NCBI GenBank assembly: GCA_030754715.1
Contig: JASLZV010000142.1
Coordinates: 1-5,570, forward strand
DNA from: Phycisphaerae bacterium
GTDB lineage: Bacteria > Planctomycetota > Phycisphaerae > SM23-33
Length of the DNA stretch: 5,570 nt
Direction: 5' to 3'
Shown piece by piece: positions 1 through 5,570 of this stretch. The translations under genes and the position numbers were made by a program. Every line of letters begins with the position of its first letter. Position 1 is the first letter of the stretch. The notes under the pieces were generated by a model. The model made no database searches, was not told where the DNA came from, and saw only the letters and a program-made list of their open reading frames with translations.

Positions 1-1
1 C

Positions 2-271
2 GAGAAGATCGACCGGGCCATTACGGATCAACTGTCGCGCGTGGCCCACTCGACCCTCCTTGGCCACGCCTCACCGCCCAGCATCGAACTGGCCGAACGC
101 CTGGTCGCGATTACACCGGGCAAGCTGACAAAGGTTTTCTACAGCGACAGCGGCGCGACGGCCGTCGAAATAGCGCTGAAGATGGCGTTCCAATACTTCC
201 GCAACACCGGCCAGGGCGGGCGAGAAAAGTTCTTCGTCAGGGCTACCACGGCGACACGATCGGGTCGATGA
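2..271 (+). pseudogene. bioA: bioA 5' fragment (5'-truncated by the window, ends in a frameshift)
   Basis: This is the N-terminal part of adenosylmethionine-8-amino-7-oxononanoate aminotransferase (DAPA synthase), a fold-type I PLP enzyme of biotin synthesis. The frame is open from the window edge, so the true start and roughly the first 50-60 residues lie outside. It reads [13 protein letters not shown], then [15 protein letters not shown], then [21 protein letters not shown]. The last contains the SGxxAVE segment that binds the PLP phosphate in this family. Family-like sequence runs to about 238 (EKFFV). After that the frame turns into nonsense ([10 protein letters not shown]) and stops at TGA 269-271. 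The next conserved block, [14 protein letters not shown], continues in the neighbouring frame from 241. The identification is firm. The broken state is either a real mutation or a sequencing error. Only 10 nonsense codons and unchanged family-like sequence on both sides mean the lesion, if real, is recent. Confidence 0.85.
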
Positions 272-1140
272 GTGTGGGCGGGATCGAAGCATTTCACAGC
301 ATTTTCCGCCCCCTGCTGTTCGCGAGCACCTTCGTCGATACGCCCAACCCCTACCATCACCCGGCCGGCGACCGCGCCGGGCAGGTGGTTCTGGAACAGG
401 TTGAGGATATCCTTCGCGGCAGCGGCGAGACTTACTGCGCAATCATCGCCGAGCCGCTCATCCAGGCGGCCGGAGGCATGCTCACACACCCACCTGGGTT
501 CCTCGCCAGCCTTCGCAGGCTGACACGCCAGTACGGTCTGCTGCTGATCGCCGACGAAGTGGCCACCGGATTCGCCCGCACCGGCAAACTATTTGCCTGC
601 AACCACGAGCAGGTCTGCCCCGACCTGATGTGCCTGGGCAAGGGTTTGACCGGGGGATACCTGCCGGTGGCCGCCACGCTGGCCACTGAAGCGGTCTTTG
701 AGGCGTTCGGCGGCGAGGTGAGCGAGGGCAGGACGTTCTACCATGGACACACGTACACGGGCAACGCGCTGGGCTGTGCGGCGGGGACGGCTTGCATCGA
801 TCTGATTTTCGAGACCGGCCTGCTCGAGGCGCTGGGCCGGAAGGTTGAAACCATACGCGCGCGCCTGACGGAACTTCGGGGGCATCCCAACGTCGGCGAC
901 ATCCGCCAGTGCGGCATGATGGTCGGCATCGAGTTAGTGGCCGATCGTGACAAGCGCGAAGCGTTCGGCAGCGACAAGCACGTCGGCCAGGCTGTGTGCA
1001 AGCATGCCCGCAAACATGACATCATCATCCGTCCGCTGGGCGACGTGGTGGTGCTGATGCCCGCACCGGCCATGGACAACAAAACGCTGGAGCGGCTGAT
1101 GACGGGCGTAATCGCGACGATCCGCGAGTTTTTTGAATAA
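268..1140 (+). CDS. bioA: bioA 3' fragment: adenosylmethionine-8-amino-7-oxononanoate aminotransferase, C-terminal part
   Basis: This is the catalytic large domain and C-terminal domain of BioA, which moves an amino group from S-adenosylmethionine to KAPA to give DAPA, using PLP in the cytoplasm. 268 is only the first ATG of this frame. Homology really begins upstream at about 232-241 (LRQ, then GYHGDTIGS). Counting from 268: [11 protein letters not shown] with the PLP-nitrogen Asp at residue 96 (codon 553), [13 protein letters not shown] with the Schiff-base Lys at residue 125 (codon 640), [11 protein letters not shown] from about 157 (736), and [15 protein letters not shown] (895-939). The Asp-Lys spacing of 29 equals that of E. 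coli BioA (D245/K274, from memory). These motifs separate BioA from other class III aminotransferases. The fragment lacks the YHGDT tyrosine and the PLP-phosphate segment, so on its own it should be inactive. It ends at TAA, 51 bp before bioD and in the same frame, with a second TAA at 1177 between them. Confidence 0.9.
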   Translation: MSVGGIEAFHSIFRPLLFASTFVDTPNPYHHPAGDRAGQVVLEQVEDILRGSGETYCAIIAEPLIQAAGGMLTHPPGFLASLRRLTRQYGLLLIADEVATGFARTGKLFACNHEQVCPDLMCLGKGLTGGYLPVAATLATEAVFEAFGGEVSEGRTFYHGHTYTGNALGCAAGTACIDLIFETGLLEALGRKVETIRARLTELRGHPNVGDIRQCGMMVGIELVADRDKREAFGSDKHVGQAVCKHARKHDIIIRPLGDVVVLMPAPAMDNKTLERLMTGVIATIREFFE

Positions 1141-1191
1141 CAACCGCCGGACTTCAACGTGCGGCATCGGACAGGATAATGGCAACGATCC

Positions 1192-2028
1192 ATGAGTAAT
1201 TCGGGCCTTCGCAAAAAACCGTTTGACTTTGACGTGTCGCGCTGGGGTCAATTGCCGCAACTACGGGGTCTGTTCGTAACGGGCACCGACACAGAGGTGG
1301 GCAAAACACTGATTGCCGGTGCGATCGCTCAACACCTGCGGATGGCCGGGCGGGTTGTGGAAGTATTCAAGCCGGCTGCCAGCGGGTGCCGGAGGCACCG
1401 CGGCGACCTCGTAAGCTCCGACGCGGAGTTTTTGGCCTCCTGCGCCGACTCGTCGCGACCGCTGAGCGAGATCGCGCCTGTTCGCTACGCTGCGGCCCTT
1501 GCACCAAACGTAGCGGCGCAGCGGGAGGGCCGGCCGGTGGATCTCGAGGAAATTTTCGCCGCCTGGGGGCGTCTGGAAGGCGCAGCCGAGATCGTGGTCG
1601 TGGAGGGCGTCGGCGGGCTGCTGTGCCCCATTTCCGACGAGTTCTGGGTGATCCACCTGGCGAAGATGCTGAACCTGCCGGTGGTTATCGTTGCCCGGGG
1701 GGGCCTGGGCACCATCAACCACACACTGCTCACCATCCACGCCGCGCGCTGCGCAGGCCTGCCGGTGGCGGGCGTTGTGATTAACCGCTATCAAATCGAC
1801 GGGGCTACCCAACGAGAGATGGAACTGTCCGAATCGGCCGCTTCGCACGGCGACGCGGAGATGGCTATGTTCACCAACCCCCGACAGATCGCCCGGCGCG
1901 GACAGGTACCGGTGCTGGCCCTGGTGCTGGAGGACCCGGAAAGTTCCGTGGAACACGCCCGCCTGGGGTCCGACGTACAGTTCGCCATCGATCAGGTGGA
2001 CTGGGAGGGCATAATCTCGCCGCGATGA
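1192..2028 (+). CDS. bioD: ATP-dependent dethiobiotin synthetase BioD
   Basis: BioD is a P-loop enzyme that closes the ureido ring of dethiobiotin from DAPA, CO2 and ATP, the step after BioA. The 278-residue frame is complete. It shows the P-loop GTDTEVGKT (residues 31-39), the substrate/ATP-binding KPAASG (K60, S64), SSDAEFL with a likely Mg-binding Asp77, RYAAALAPNVAA (98-109), VVVEGVGGLL with Glu138, and GVVINR near residue 175. The length exceeds the usual 220-240 because of about 24 extra N-terminal residues and a long C-terminal part with NPRQIARRGQVPVLAL. The ATG at 1192 is the first possible start after the in-frame TAA at 1177. Its Shine-Dalgarno match is poor (AGGA at 1173-1176, 15 nt away). 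A GTG at 1234 or a TTG at 1252 preceded by GGGGT would also leave the P-loop intact. It is very likely cotranscribed with bioA. All recognisable motifs are intact, although bioA is frameshifted. Confidence 0.95.
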   Translation: MSNSGLRKKPFDFDVSRWGQLPQLRGLFVTGTDTEVGKTLIAGAIAQHLRMAGRVVEVFKPAASGCRRHRGDLVSSDAEFLASCADSSRPLSEIAPVRYAAALAPNVAAQREGRPVDLEEIFAAWGRLEGAAEIVVVEGVGGLLCPISDEFWVIHLAKMLNLPVVIVARGGLGTINHTLLTIHAARCAGLPVAGVVINRYQIDGATQREMELSESAASHGDAEMAMFTNPRQIARRGQVPVLALVLEDPESSVEHARLGSDVQFAIDQVDWEGIISPR

Positions 2029-2070
2029 TCGCAATCTTCACGGCCCACAAGTCCCAGTGGCGGCGGTTGG

Positions 2071-3222
2071 TCACTTGGCCGGTGGAGGCTGTTTGGGCTG
2101 CGTTGCGGCAGGACGCCCCCTGGGCGGCTCGGACTCCCACGGGGCGGGCAGCCGGTAGTAACGCGAGATCACCTTCATCGCGGGCTTCTCGCAGGGCACG
2201 TAGGAGATGTCCTTGCCCGGATCGAGCGTCTTTGTCAGGTTCCTGCGCCACTCCCAGACGAGGAAGCCCGCAACTAACTTCTCGTTGATCCAGGTGTCAA
2301 AGAACGCCTCGAAACAGTTGGCCTGGGCCTGTGGGTCGGTCTTGTCGCTCTGTAAATAGTTCCAGGGGTATTGAGCGCAGGTGGGCTGGTTGGGCCAGCC
2401 CACCTCAGTAAAAAAGATGGGCTTCTTGATGGTGGCCTGCCAGTTGAGAATTTCCCTTTTCAGCGGCACCCATGCCTCCTTAAGCCGCGCCAAGGTGGGC
2501 TTTTGCCCGCCGGTGAGGTTGTAGTAAGTGGTCATTCCAATCATGTCCAGGTCGTCCCAGAACTTCGGCACGCGGTAGTGGTCCCAGTTGGCCGAGTAAC
2601 TCAGCAGGCCGTCATAGGCCCCGCGGACCCGTGCGATCAGCCTCCGCCACCTGGGGGTCTGAGGCTCGGTGGAAAGGAGTTCCGAACCGACGACAAAGGC
2701 TTCGACCCTGGTCTCGTTGCACAGATAGGCGTAGTGGAGGATATACTCGGTGTACTTCTGCCACCACCGGGTCCAACTGTTGGGCGAGATTTTCCCCCGC
2801 CACTCGCCGTCACGCCCGTTTTCCAGCAGCACGATCGGCATAAACATCACTCGCAACCCCTTCGCGTGGGCGTGCCTGACAAGCCCCCGGATGCGGTCGT
2901 CAGTGGGCGTTTTGCGGGCATCGATGAAAATGCTCGACGAAGAGCCGTCTTCCTGGTAGGCCGACACCGTCAGGCATACGGTGTTGGCTCCGCTGCGGGC
3001 AATTTCATCGATGAACTTCTCGTAGGGATGATTCTTGTCTCCGGGGTTATGCATTTGCAGCACCATGCCGCGGAACTGTCCCGCCAGTGAGGGCGCCGCG
3101 CCCCCGCCGACCGACACCGTTGGCCCCTTGGTCACCCCCACCTGGCCAAAGAACCGAAAGCCCAGAGCCACCAACCCAGCCAGAATGAACGCCACCAGGA
3201 CTGTCAACTTGCCCTTATTCAT
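2071..3222 (-). CDS. GH113-like glycoside hydrolase (TIM-barrel), membrane-anchored or secreted
   Basis: This is a 383-residue protein if translated from the ATG at 3222 (MNKGK). The frame is open to 3468, but the upstream part has no family-like sequence, and MNKGK followed by a hydrophobic stretch (about residues 6-25) is a normal signal or anchor start. I see no clear cleavage site, so an uncleaved N-terminal anchor is possible. The rest looks like a glycosidase barrel of the GH113 type: GMVLQMHNP (52-60), ARSGANTVCLTV (75-86), HAKGLRVMFMPIVLL (119-133), VEAFVVGSELLSTE with candidate acid/base Glu181, YSANWDHY (209-216), LDMIGMTTYYNL (225-236), KKPIFFTEVGW with candidate nucleophile Glu273, and FLVWEWRR (320-327). 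The two glutamates at strand ends fit a retaining clan-A enzyme. Known GH113 members are beta-mannanases, but this substrate is unknown. A Pro-rich tail (PPRGRPAATQPKQPPPAK) ends it. It converges on bioD with a 42-bp gap. GAGG lies only 2 nt before the ATG, so the start is probable rather than certain. Confidence 0.75.
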   Translation of the reverse strand: MNKGKLTVLVAFILAGLVALGFRFFGQVGVTKGPTVSVGGGAAPSLAGQFRGMVLQMHNPGDKNHPYEKFIDEIARSGANTVCLTVSAYQEDGSSSSIFIDARKTPTDDRIRGLVRHAHAKGLRVMFMPIVLLENGRDGEWRGKISPNSWTRWWQKYTEYILHYAYLCNETRVEAFVVGSELLSTEPQTPRWRRLIARVRGAYDGLLSYSANWDHYRVPKFWDDLDMIGMTTYYNLTGGQKPTLARLKEAWVPLKREILNWQATIKKPIFFTEVGWPNQPTCAQYPWNYLQSDKTDPQAQANCFEAFFDTWINEKLVAGFLVWEWRRNLTKTLDPGKDISYVPCEKPAMKVISRYYRLPAPWESEPPRGRPAATQPKQPPPAK

Positions 3223-3360
3223 AGCCTCATGGGTCCTCGCGCCGTCCGCCAGCCGACGGGCTGTCGCATCGCTGGCAGAAAGTGTCTCTGTTATCGCCTG
3301 CATCCGCATATCGGGTACACTGCCCCGGCCACCGCGAGTGACTCGCCAGTGGCCGCACGT

Positions 3361-3366
3361 ATAATA
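3361..3366 (-). promoter_or_regulatory. candidate -10 element upstream of the GH113-like gene
   Basis: On the minus strand the sequence reads GGTTATTATACG, an isolated AT-rich patch in a GC-rich 291-bp gap (3223-3513). TATTAT matches five of six bases of the sigma-70 -10 consensus. A TTGGGG lies upstream but with a 20-nt spacer, so the -35 is poor. Transcription from here would leave a leader of about 130 nt before the ATG at 3222. That leader holds a small dyad (CCGTC 3242-3246 / GACGG 3255-3259). I see no convincing small gene in the rest of this gap. This rests on base composition and position only. Confidence 0.25.
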
Positions 3367-3499
3367 ACCGCTGCTCACTCGTCTTGCCCCAAAGAATCGC
3401 GATTGCTTCGCAGGAATCCCGACTACAGCCCGGGAAAATCCCGCAGACCCCAAGAGAGGAAAGACCACACCATTCCGCTGCGTCCGCCCGGTTGAAACG

Positions 3500-3517
3500 C
3501 CGAGCCAAAGGGCTCAG
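3500..3517 (-). terminator. weak hairpin at the kinase stop codon, possible terminator
   Basis: The minus-strand RNA can fold CUGAGCC-CUUU-GGCUCGG, a 7-bp stem with one G-U pair and a 4-nt loop, overlapping the kinase stop codon (TGA at 3516-3514). It is followed by CGUUUCAACC rather than a clear U-tract, so intrinsic termination would be weak. It sits where a terminator would be expected, between the kinase and the separately spaced GH113-like gene. It could instead be only a stability or attenuation element, or chance. Confidence 0.3.
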
Positions 3518-5136
3518 ATTCCGTCGCCGCGGACCGCGGTGCTTTGGGTCGCCTGGACATCGAGCGGCAGGAACAGGATAAACTCGGTCCCGTGGCCGGG
3601 TGAACTCTCCAGCACCAGCCTGCCCCGCAACAGCCCGGTCAGTTCCCTGGCGATGGCCAGCCCCAATCCGGTCCCGGAAGACTCCTTGGTGAGGGTGGCC
3701 TCGGAGCGATAGAACTTCTCGAAGATATGCTGTTGCTCGGCTTCAGGGATGCCCGGTCCGGTGTCGGCAACTGAAATGACCACGCAGCCTTCGGCGGCGC
3801 CGTTGGCTGCAGCGCCGTCGCACCGGGCAGACAGCGTGACCTTGCCGCCGGCGGGCGTGAACTTGATGGCGTTGGACAGAAGGTTGTACAGGACCTGCTG
3901 AAGTTTGCCCGCGTCGGTCACCATCATCGGCAGGTCTTCGGCGATGGCTGATTCCAGCGCCAACTGCTTCTGGTTGGCCAGCGGTCCCATCAACGCCAGC
4001 AGTGTCCGGCAGATTTCGGAGACGCTGGCCTTGTCGAAACGCACCTCGGCCTTGCCCGCCTCGATCTTGGCCAGGTCCAGCAGGTCGTTAATCATGCTCA
4101 GGAGGTTCTTGGCCGCCAAGTCGATGTTGGCGCCATATCGCCGGATTCGCTCCTCGCCGGAGCCGCCAAGCAGGTCCGCGAAACCGATTATGCTGTTGAG
4201 CGGGGTGCGTAATTCGTGCGACACGTTGGCCAGGAACTCGCTCTTTACCCGGTTGGCCTGGTAGAGGGTCACGTTGGCCTCGGCCAGTTCGTTGAGTTTC
4301 AGGTCCAGCGCGCGGTTGGCGGCCTTGAGTTTCTCCTGCTGTTCCTCTATGGCAGCCAGCATATCGTTGAAACTCTCACCCAGTCGCTGCATCTCGTCGC
4401 CGCTTTGGATCTTGCTCCTGACGTCCAGGTCTCCCTCGGCGGCCCTGTCGGTCACCGTGCGGAGATGGTGCACCGGACGGAGAATCAATCGCTGGGCGAT
4501 TACGGCGAAGACCACCGACGCCACGATCCCCGCAAGCACCACGCCCACCAGGAACGACACCCGCGTCCACCACACCAGCCAATTCGTTCCCGCCGGTCCC
4601 GGAACCGTCACGTCGATCATGCCCACCAACTGCCCCTGCTGGAACTGGCGCTCCACCGGCGCAGGGGGACCGTGGCAACTGGCGCAGGTGGGTTCCACGC
4701 GCACCGCTCGAAAGCACCGGTACACCGTTTGCCCCCGGTCGTCCTCGTCGCCGATCACCGCCAGATCCTGATCGACGTTACGCACAAACGCCCGCAGCGC
4801 GTCACGGGCGGGGAAGTCCAGCCGCTGGTCCGCCGCGGTCAGGCCAGTGCCAAGTTTGATCAGCAACGGACCCCTGCGGGGCTGGTCGGCCCCTCCGGCG
4901 GTATAAAGAGCCGCCACTCGGCTCGGCGGGGCGTGTTTGCGGGGATGTTCGCGAACGAACTCATTCAGCCGCATGCGCGTCAGTTCCGCACCGGCGCGCT
5001 GGGCCTCCCGCTCGGCCATCAGTTCCATGAAATACCACGGTACTACCAGGGCGGCTGCAATGATCCCCAACACCGCCGTGCCGAACAGGAGGCGAAACTT
5101 CGTCGCCAGGGAAATTGTTACGAACTTCTTGACCAT
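3514..5136 (-). CDS. membrane sensor histidine kinase with periplasmic c-type-haem Tll0287-like (DUF3365) domain
   Basis: This 540-residue transmembrane kinase autophosphorylates on His in response to a periplasmic signal. In order: cytoplasmic tail 1-14, TM1 about 15-38, periplasmic domain about 39-187, TM2 about 191-214, HAMP about 215-265 (P221; EGDLDVR; GDEMQRLGESFNDM), coiled coil about 262-300, HisKA with H-box SHELRTPLN (His307), then HATPase with N-box NLLSNAIKF (418-426), DTGPGI (458-463), IFEKFYR (471-477) and GTGLGLAIA (488-496). All catalytic boxes look intact. The sensor part ends with EPTCASCHG (CxxCH, C151/C154/H155), then QGQLVGMIDVTVP, the pattern of the Tll0287-like/DUF3365 family, implying one covalent haem and sensing of redox state, NO, CO or O2 (inference). 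There is no receiver domain and no adjacent response regulator in the window. An in-frame TAA lies 12 nt before the ATG, so the start is well bounded, but no Shine-Dalgarno sequence is evident. Confidence 0.93.
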   Translation of the reverse strand: MVKKFVTISLATKFRLLFGTAVLGIIAAALVVPWYFMELMAEREAQRAGAELTRMRLNEFVREHPRKHAPPSRVAALYTAGGADQPRRGPLLIKLGTGLTAADQRLDFPARDALRAFVRNVDQDLAVIGDEDDRGQTVYRCFRAVRVEPTCASCHGPPAPVERQFQQGQLVGMIDVTVPGPAGTNWLVWWTRVSFLVGVVLAGIVASVVFAVIAQRLILRPVHHLRTVTDRAAEGDLDVRSKIQSGDEMQRLGESFNDMLAAIEEQQEKLKAANRALDLKLNELAEANVTLYQANRVKSEFLANVSHELRTPLNSIIGFADLLGGSGEERIRRYGANIDLAAKNLLSMINDLLDLAKIEAGKAEVRFDKASVSEICRTLLALMGPLANQKQLALESAIAEDLPMMVTDAGKLQQVLYNLLSNAIKFTPAGGKVTLSARCDGAAANGAAEGCVVISVADTGPGIPEAEQQHIFEKFYRSEATLTKESSGTGLGLAIARELTGLLRGRLVLESSPGHGTEFILFLPLDVQATQSTAVRGDGI

Positions 5137-5266
5137 CGCGCGAGCATTTTACGTCAATCAATAGCCGCATACCACCCCGACGACCTCAAATTGCACATCC
5201 CAAATGGGCGATTCGGCAGTATCTTGGCATAGCGAGCGCCGGCGACGACAATTCCGGATTCGCCGT

Positions 5267-5530
5267 TCACCGTCCGGCCAGATATGTCTGGCGGATGTCG
5301 CGCAGGGTATAGCCGGACTGGTTCAACTCGCGGATCAGACGGATGCGCTTGACCGTGTCCTTGTCGAAGAACCGTCCGCGCCGCCCCTTGAGGCGGATCG
5401 GGTCCACCAGACCCAGCATCACGTAGTATTCCAGGGTCTGCTTGGTGACGGCGGCGGCGGCGGCGGCGGCCGATATCCGCATCAGCGACTTATCAGATGA
5501 CTTCTTGGGCACCACAACGGATTTCTGCAA
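5267..5530 (-). CDS. small MerR-family DNA-binding protein (winged-helix domain only)
   Basis: This is a short MerR-type transcription factor of at most 87 residues. From residue 17: MRIS, seven alanines, VTKQTLEYYVMLGLVDP (the recognition-helix region followed by the family's YY..GL segment), then GRRGRFFDKDTVKRIRLIRELNQSGYTLRDIRQTYL, the wing and following helices. It stops there, with no long dimerisation helix, no metal-binding cysteines and no effector domain. That is the DNA-binding domain alone, as in small BldC- or excisionase-like MerR relatives. The start is uncertain: TTG at 5530 is the first possible start after an in-frame TAA (5534-5536), GTG codons lie at 5515 and 5512, and ATG at 5482 starts exactly at the domain. 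The 16 residues before that ATG (QKSVVVPKKSSDKSL) are basic and not conserved in my memory of the family. It lies 130 bp upstream of the kinase on the same strand. Its targets are unknown. Confidence 0.8.
   Translation of the reverse strand: MQKSVVVPKKSSDKSLMRISAAAAAAAVTKQTLEYYVMLGLVDPIRLKGRRGRFFDKDTVKRIRLIRELNQSGYTLRDIRQTYLAGR
5450..5470 (-). repeat. (GCC)7 trinucleotide tract inside the MerR-like gene
   Basis: Seven perfect GCC codons in a row (GGC on the + strand) encode residues 21-27, all alanine, at the position of helix 1 of the winged-helix domain. A pure triplet array of identical codons is a slippage-prone microsatellite. Changes in multiples of three would lengthen or shorten the helix without breaking the frame. 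Confidence 0.9.
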
Positions 5531-5532
5531 TG

Positions 5533-5563
5533 TTTATCGCCCCACCCGGGGGGAAAACTTTAA
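5533..5563 (-). promoter_or_regulatory. speculative promoter with 19-bp spacer before the MerR-like gene
   Basis: On the minus strand TTAAAG (5558-5563) and GATAAA (5533-5538) are separated by exactly 19 bp holding an imperfect GC-rich dyad (5540-5553, five of seven pairs matching). Long 19-20 bp spacers with a dyad are typical of MerR-regulated promoters, which would fit autoregulation. The hexamers match the consensus at only three and four of six positions. If it were real, transcription would begin near 5526, past the TTG at 5530, favouring a GTG or the ATG at 5482 as start. Confidence 0.2.
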
Positions 5564-5570
5564 GGTCTCC

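Noticed and set aside
226..241. Programmed -1 ribosomal frameshift in bioA at GAAAAG
   Set aside because: There is no canonical X XXY YYZ heptamer in the zero frame, and a slip here would shorten the loop before YHGDT by two residues. A 7-bp loss explains the sequence better.
1261..2034. 257-codon open frame antisense to bioD
   Set aside because: Its composition is typical of a shadow, with no domain. The + strand has an intact BioD.
2054..2078. Hairpin CCAGTG...CAC-T-TGG between bioD and the GH113-like gene as a shared terminator
   Set aside because: Six pairs with a bulge, a 12-nt loop and no T-tract on either strand. Not convincing.
2371..3090. 239-codon open frame antisense to the GH113-like gene
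   Set aside because: Low-complexity Gly/Pro/Val sequence without motifs. The opposite strand has conserved glycosidase segments.
3223..3468. N-terminal extension of the GH113-like protein to 3468, or to the ATG codons at 3309 and 3303
   Set aside because: The extra residues show no family likeness, there is no ribosome site upstream, and MNKGK plus a hydrophobic stretch at 3222 is a better secretory start.
5146..5151. TAAAAT on the minus strand just before the kinase start as a -10 box giving a near-leaderless mRNA
   Set aside because: The hexamer 17 bp upstream (TGGTAT) is a poor -35, and a single AT-rich hexamer is not enough. It would only explain the lack of a Shine-Dalgarno sequence.
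4216..5232. Long open frame on the + strand opposite the histidine kinase (338 codons)
   Set aside because: Its translation is His/Arg/Gln-rich with no recognisable motif, and the minus strand carries the complete kinase with all boxes. It is an antisense shadow caused by high GC.
5208..5263. Inverted repeat GGCGA..CGG / CCG..TCGCC between the MerR-like gene and the kinase
   Set aside because: Only five plus three pairs with an internal loop and a loop of about 35 nt, with no T-tract. Likely chance in GC-rich sequence.

Overview
The window is GC-rich (by eye clearly above 60% G+C outside a few short AT-rich spots) and gene-dense. It carries five recognisable bacterial genes in two blocks. 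The protein sequences (the long BioD with its N-terminal SRWG-type extension, the DNA-binding-domain-only MerR protein, the GH113-like secreted or anchored protein) remind me of Planctomycetota, perhaps Phycisphaerae. That is recognition from memory, not a phylogeny. There is no rRNA, tRNA, CRISPR array or recognisable insertion sequence.

Left block (1-2028, + strand): biotin synthesis. The 3' part of bioA (7,8-diaminopelargonate aminotransferase) is followed 51 bp later by a complete bioD (dethiobiotin synthetase). Together they catalyse the two consecutive steps KAPA -> DAPA -> dethiobiotin. bioA enters from outside the window and is broken by a frameshift near 232-240, just before the conserved YHGDT motif. 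The lesion looks like loss of one copy of a 7-bp tandem repeat (CTTCGTC). If it is real, this genome's BioA is inactive. If it is a sequencing error, the operon is normal.

Right block (2071-5530, - strand), read right to left: a small MerR-type DNA-binding protein (stop at 5267), a membrane-bound sensor histidine kinase with a periplasmic single-haem Tll0287-like (DUF3365) domain (3514-5136), and a membrane-anchored or secreted GH113-like TIM-barrel protein (2071-3222). The gaps are about 130 and 291 bp, so they share a strand but need not form one operon. A weak hairpin at the kinase stop codon and an AT-rich -10-like site at 3361-3366 suggest that the GH113-like gene has its own promoter. 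No response regulator lies beside the kinase. bioD and the GH113-like gene converge with a 42-bp gap and no convincing terminator.

I do not see a wholly new system. The points most worth checking are the bioA frameshift and its apparent mechanism, the seven identical GCC codons that replace helix 1 of the MerR domain without changing its length, and the orphan haem-sensing kinase next to an uncharacterised GH113-like enzyme.
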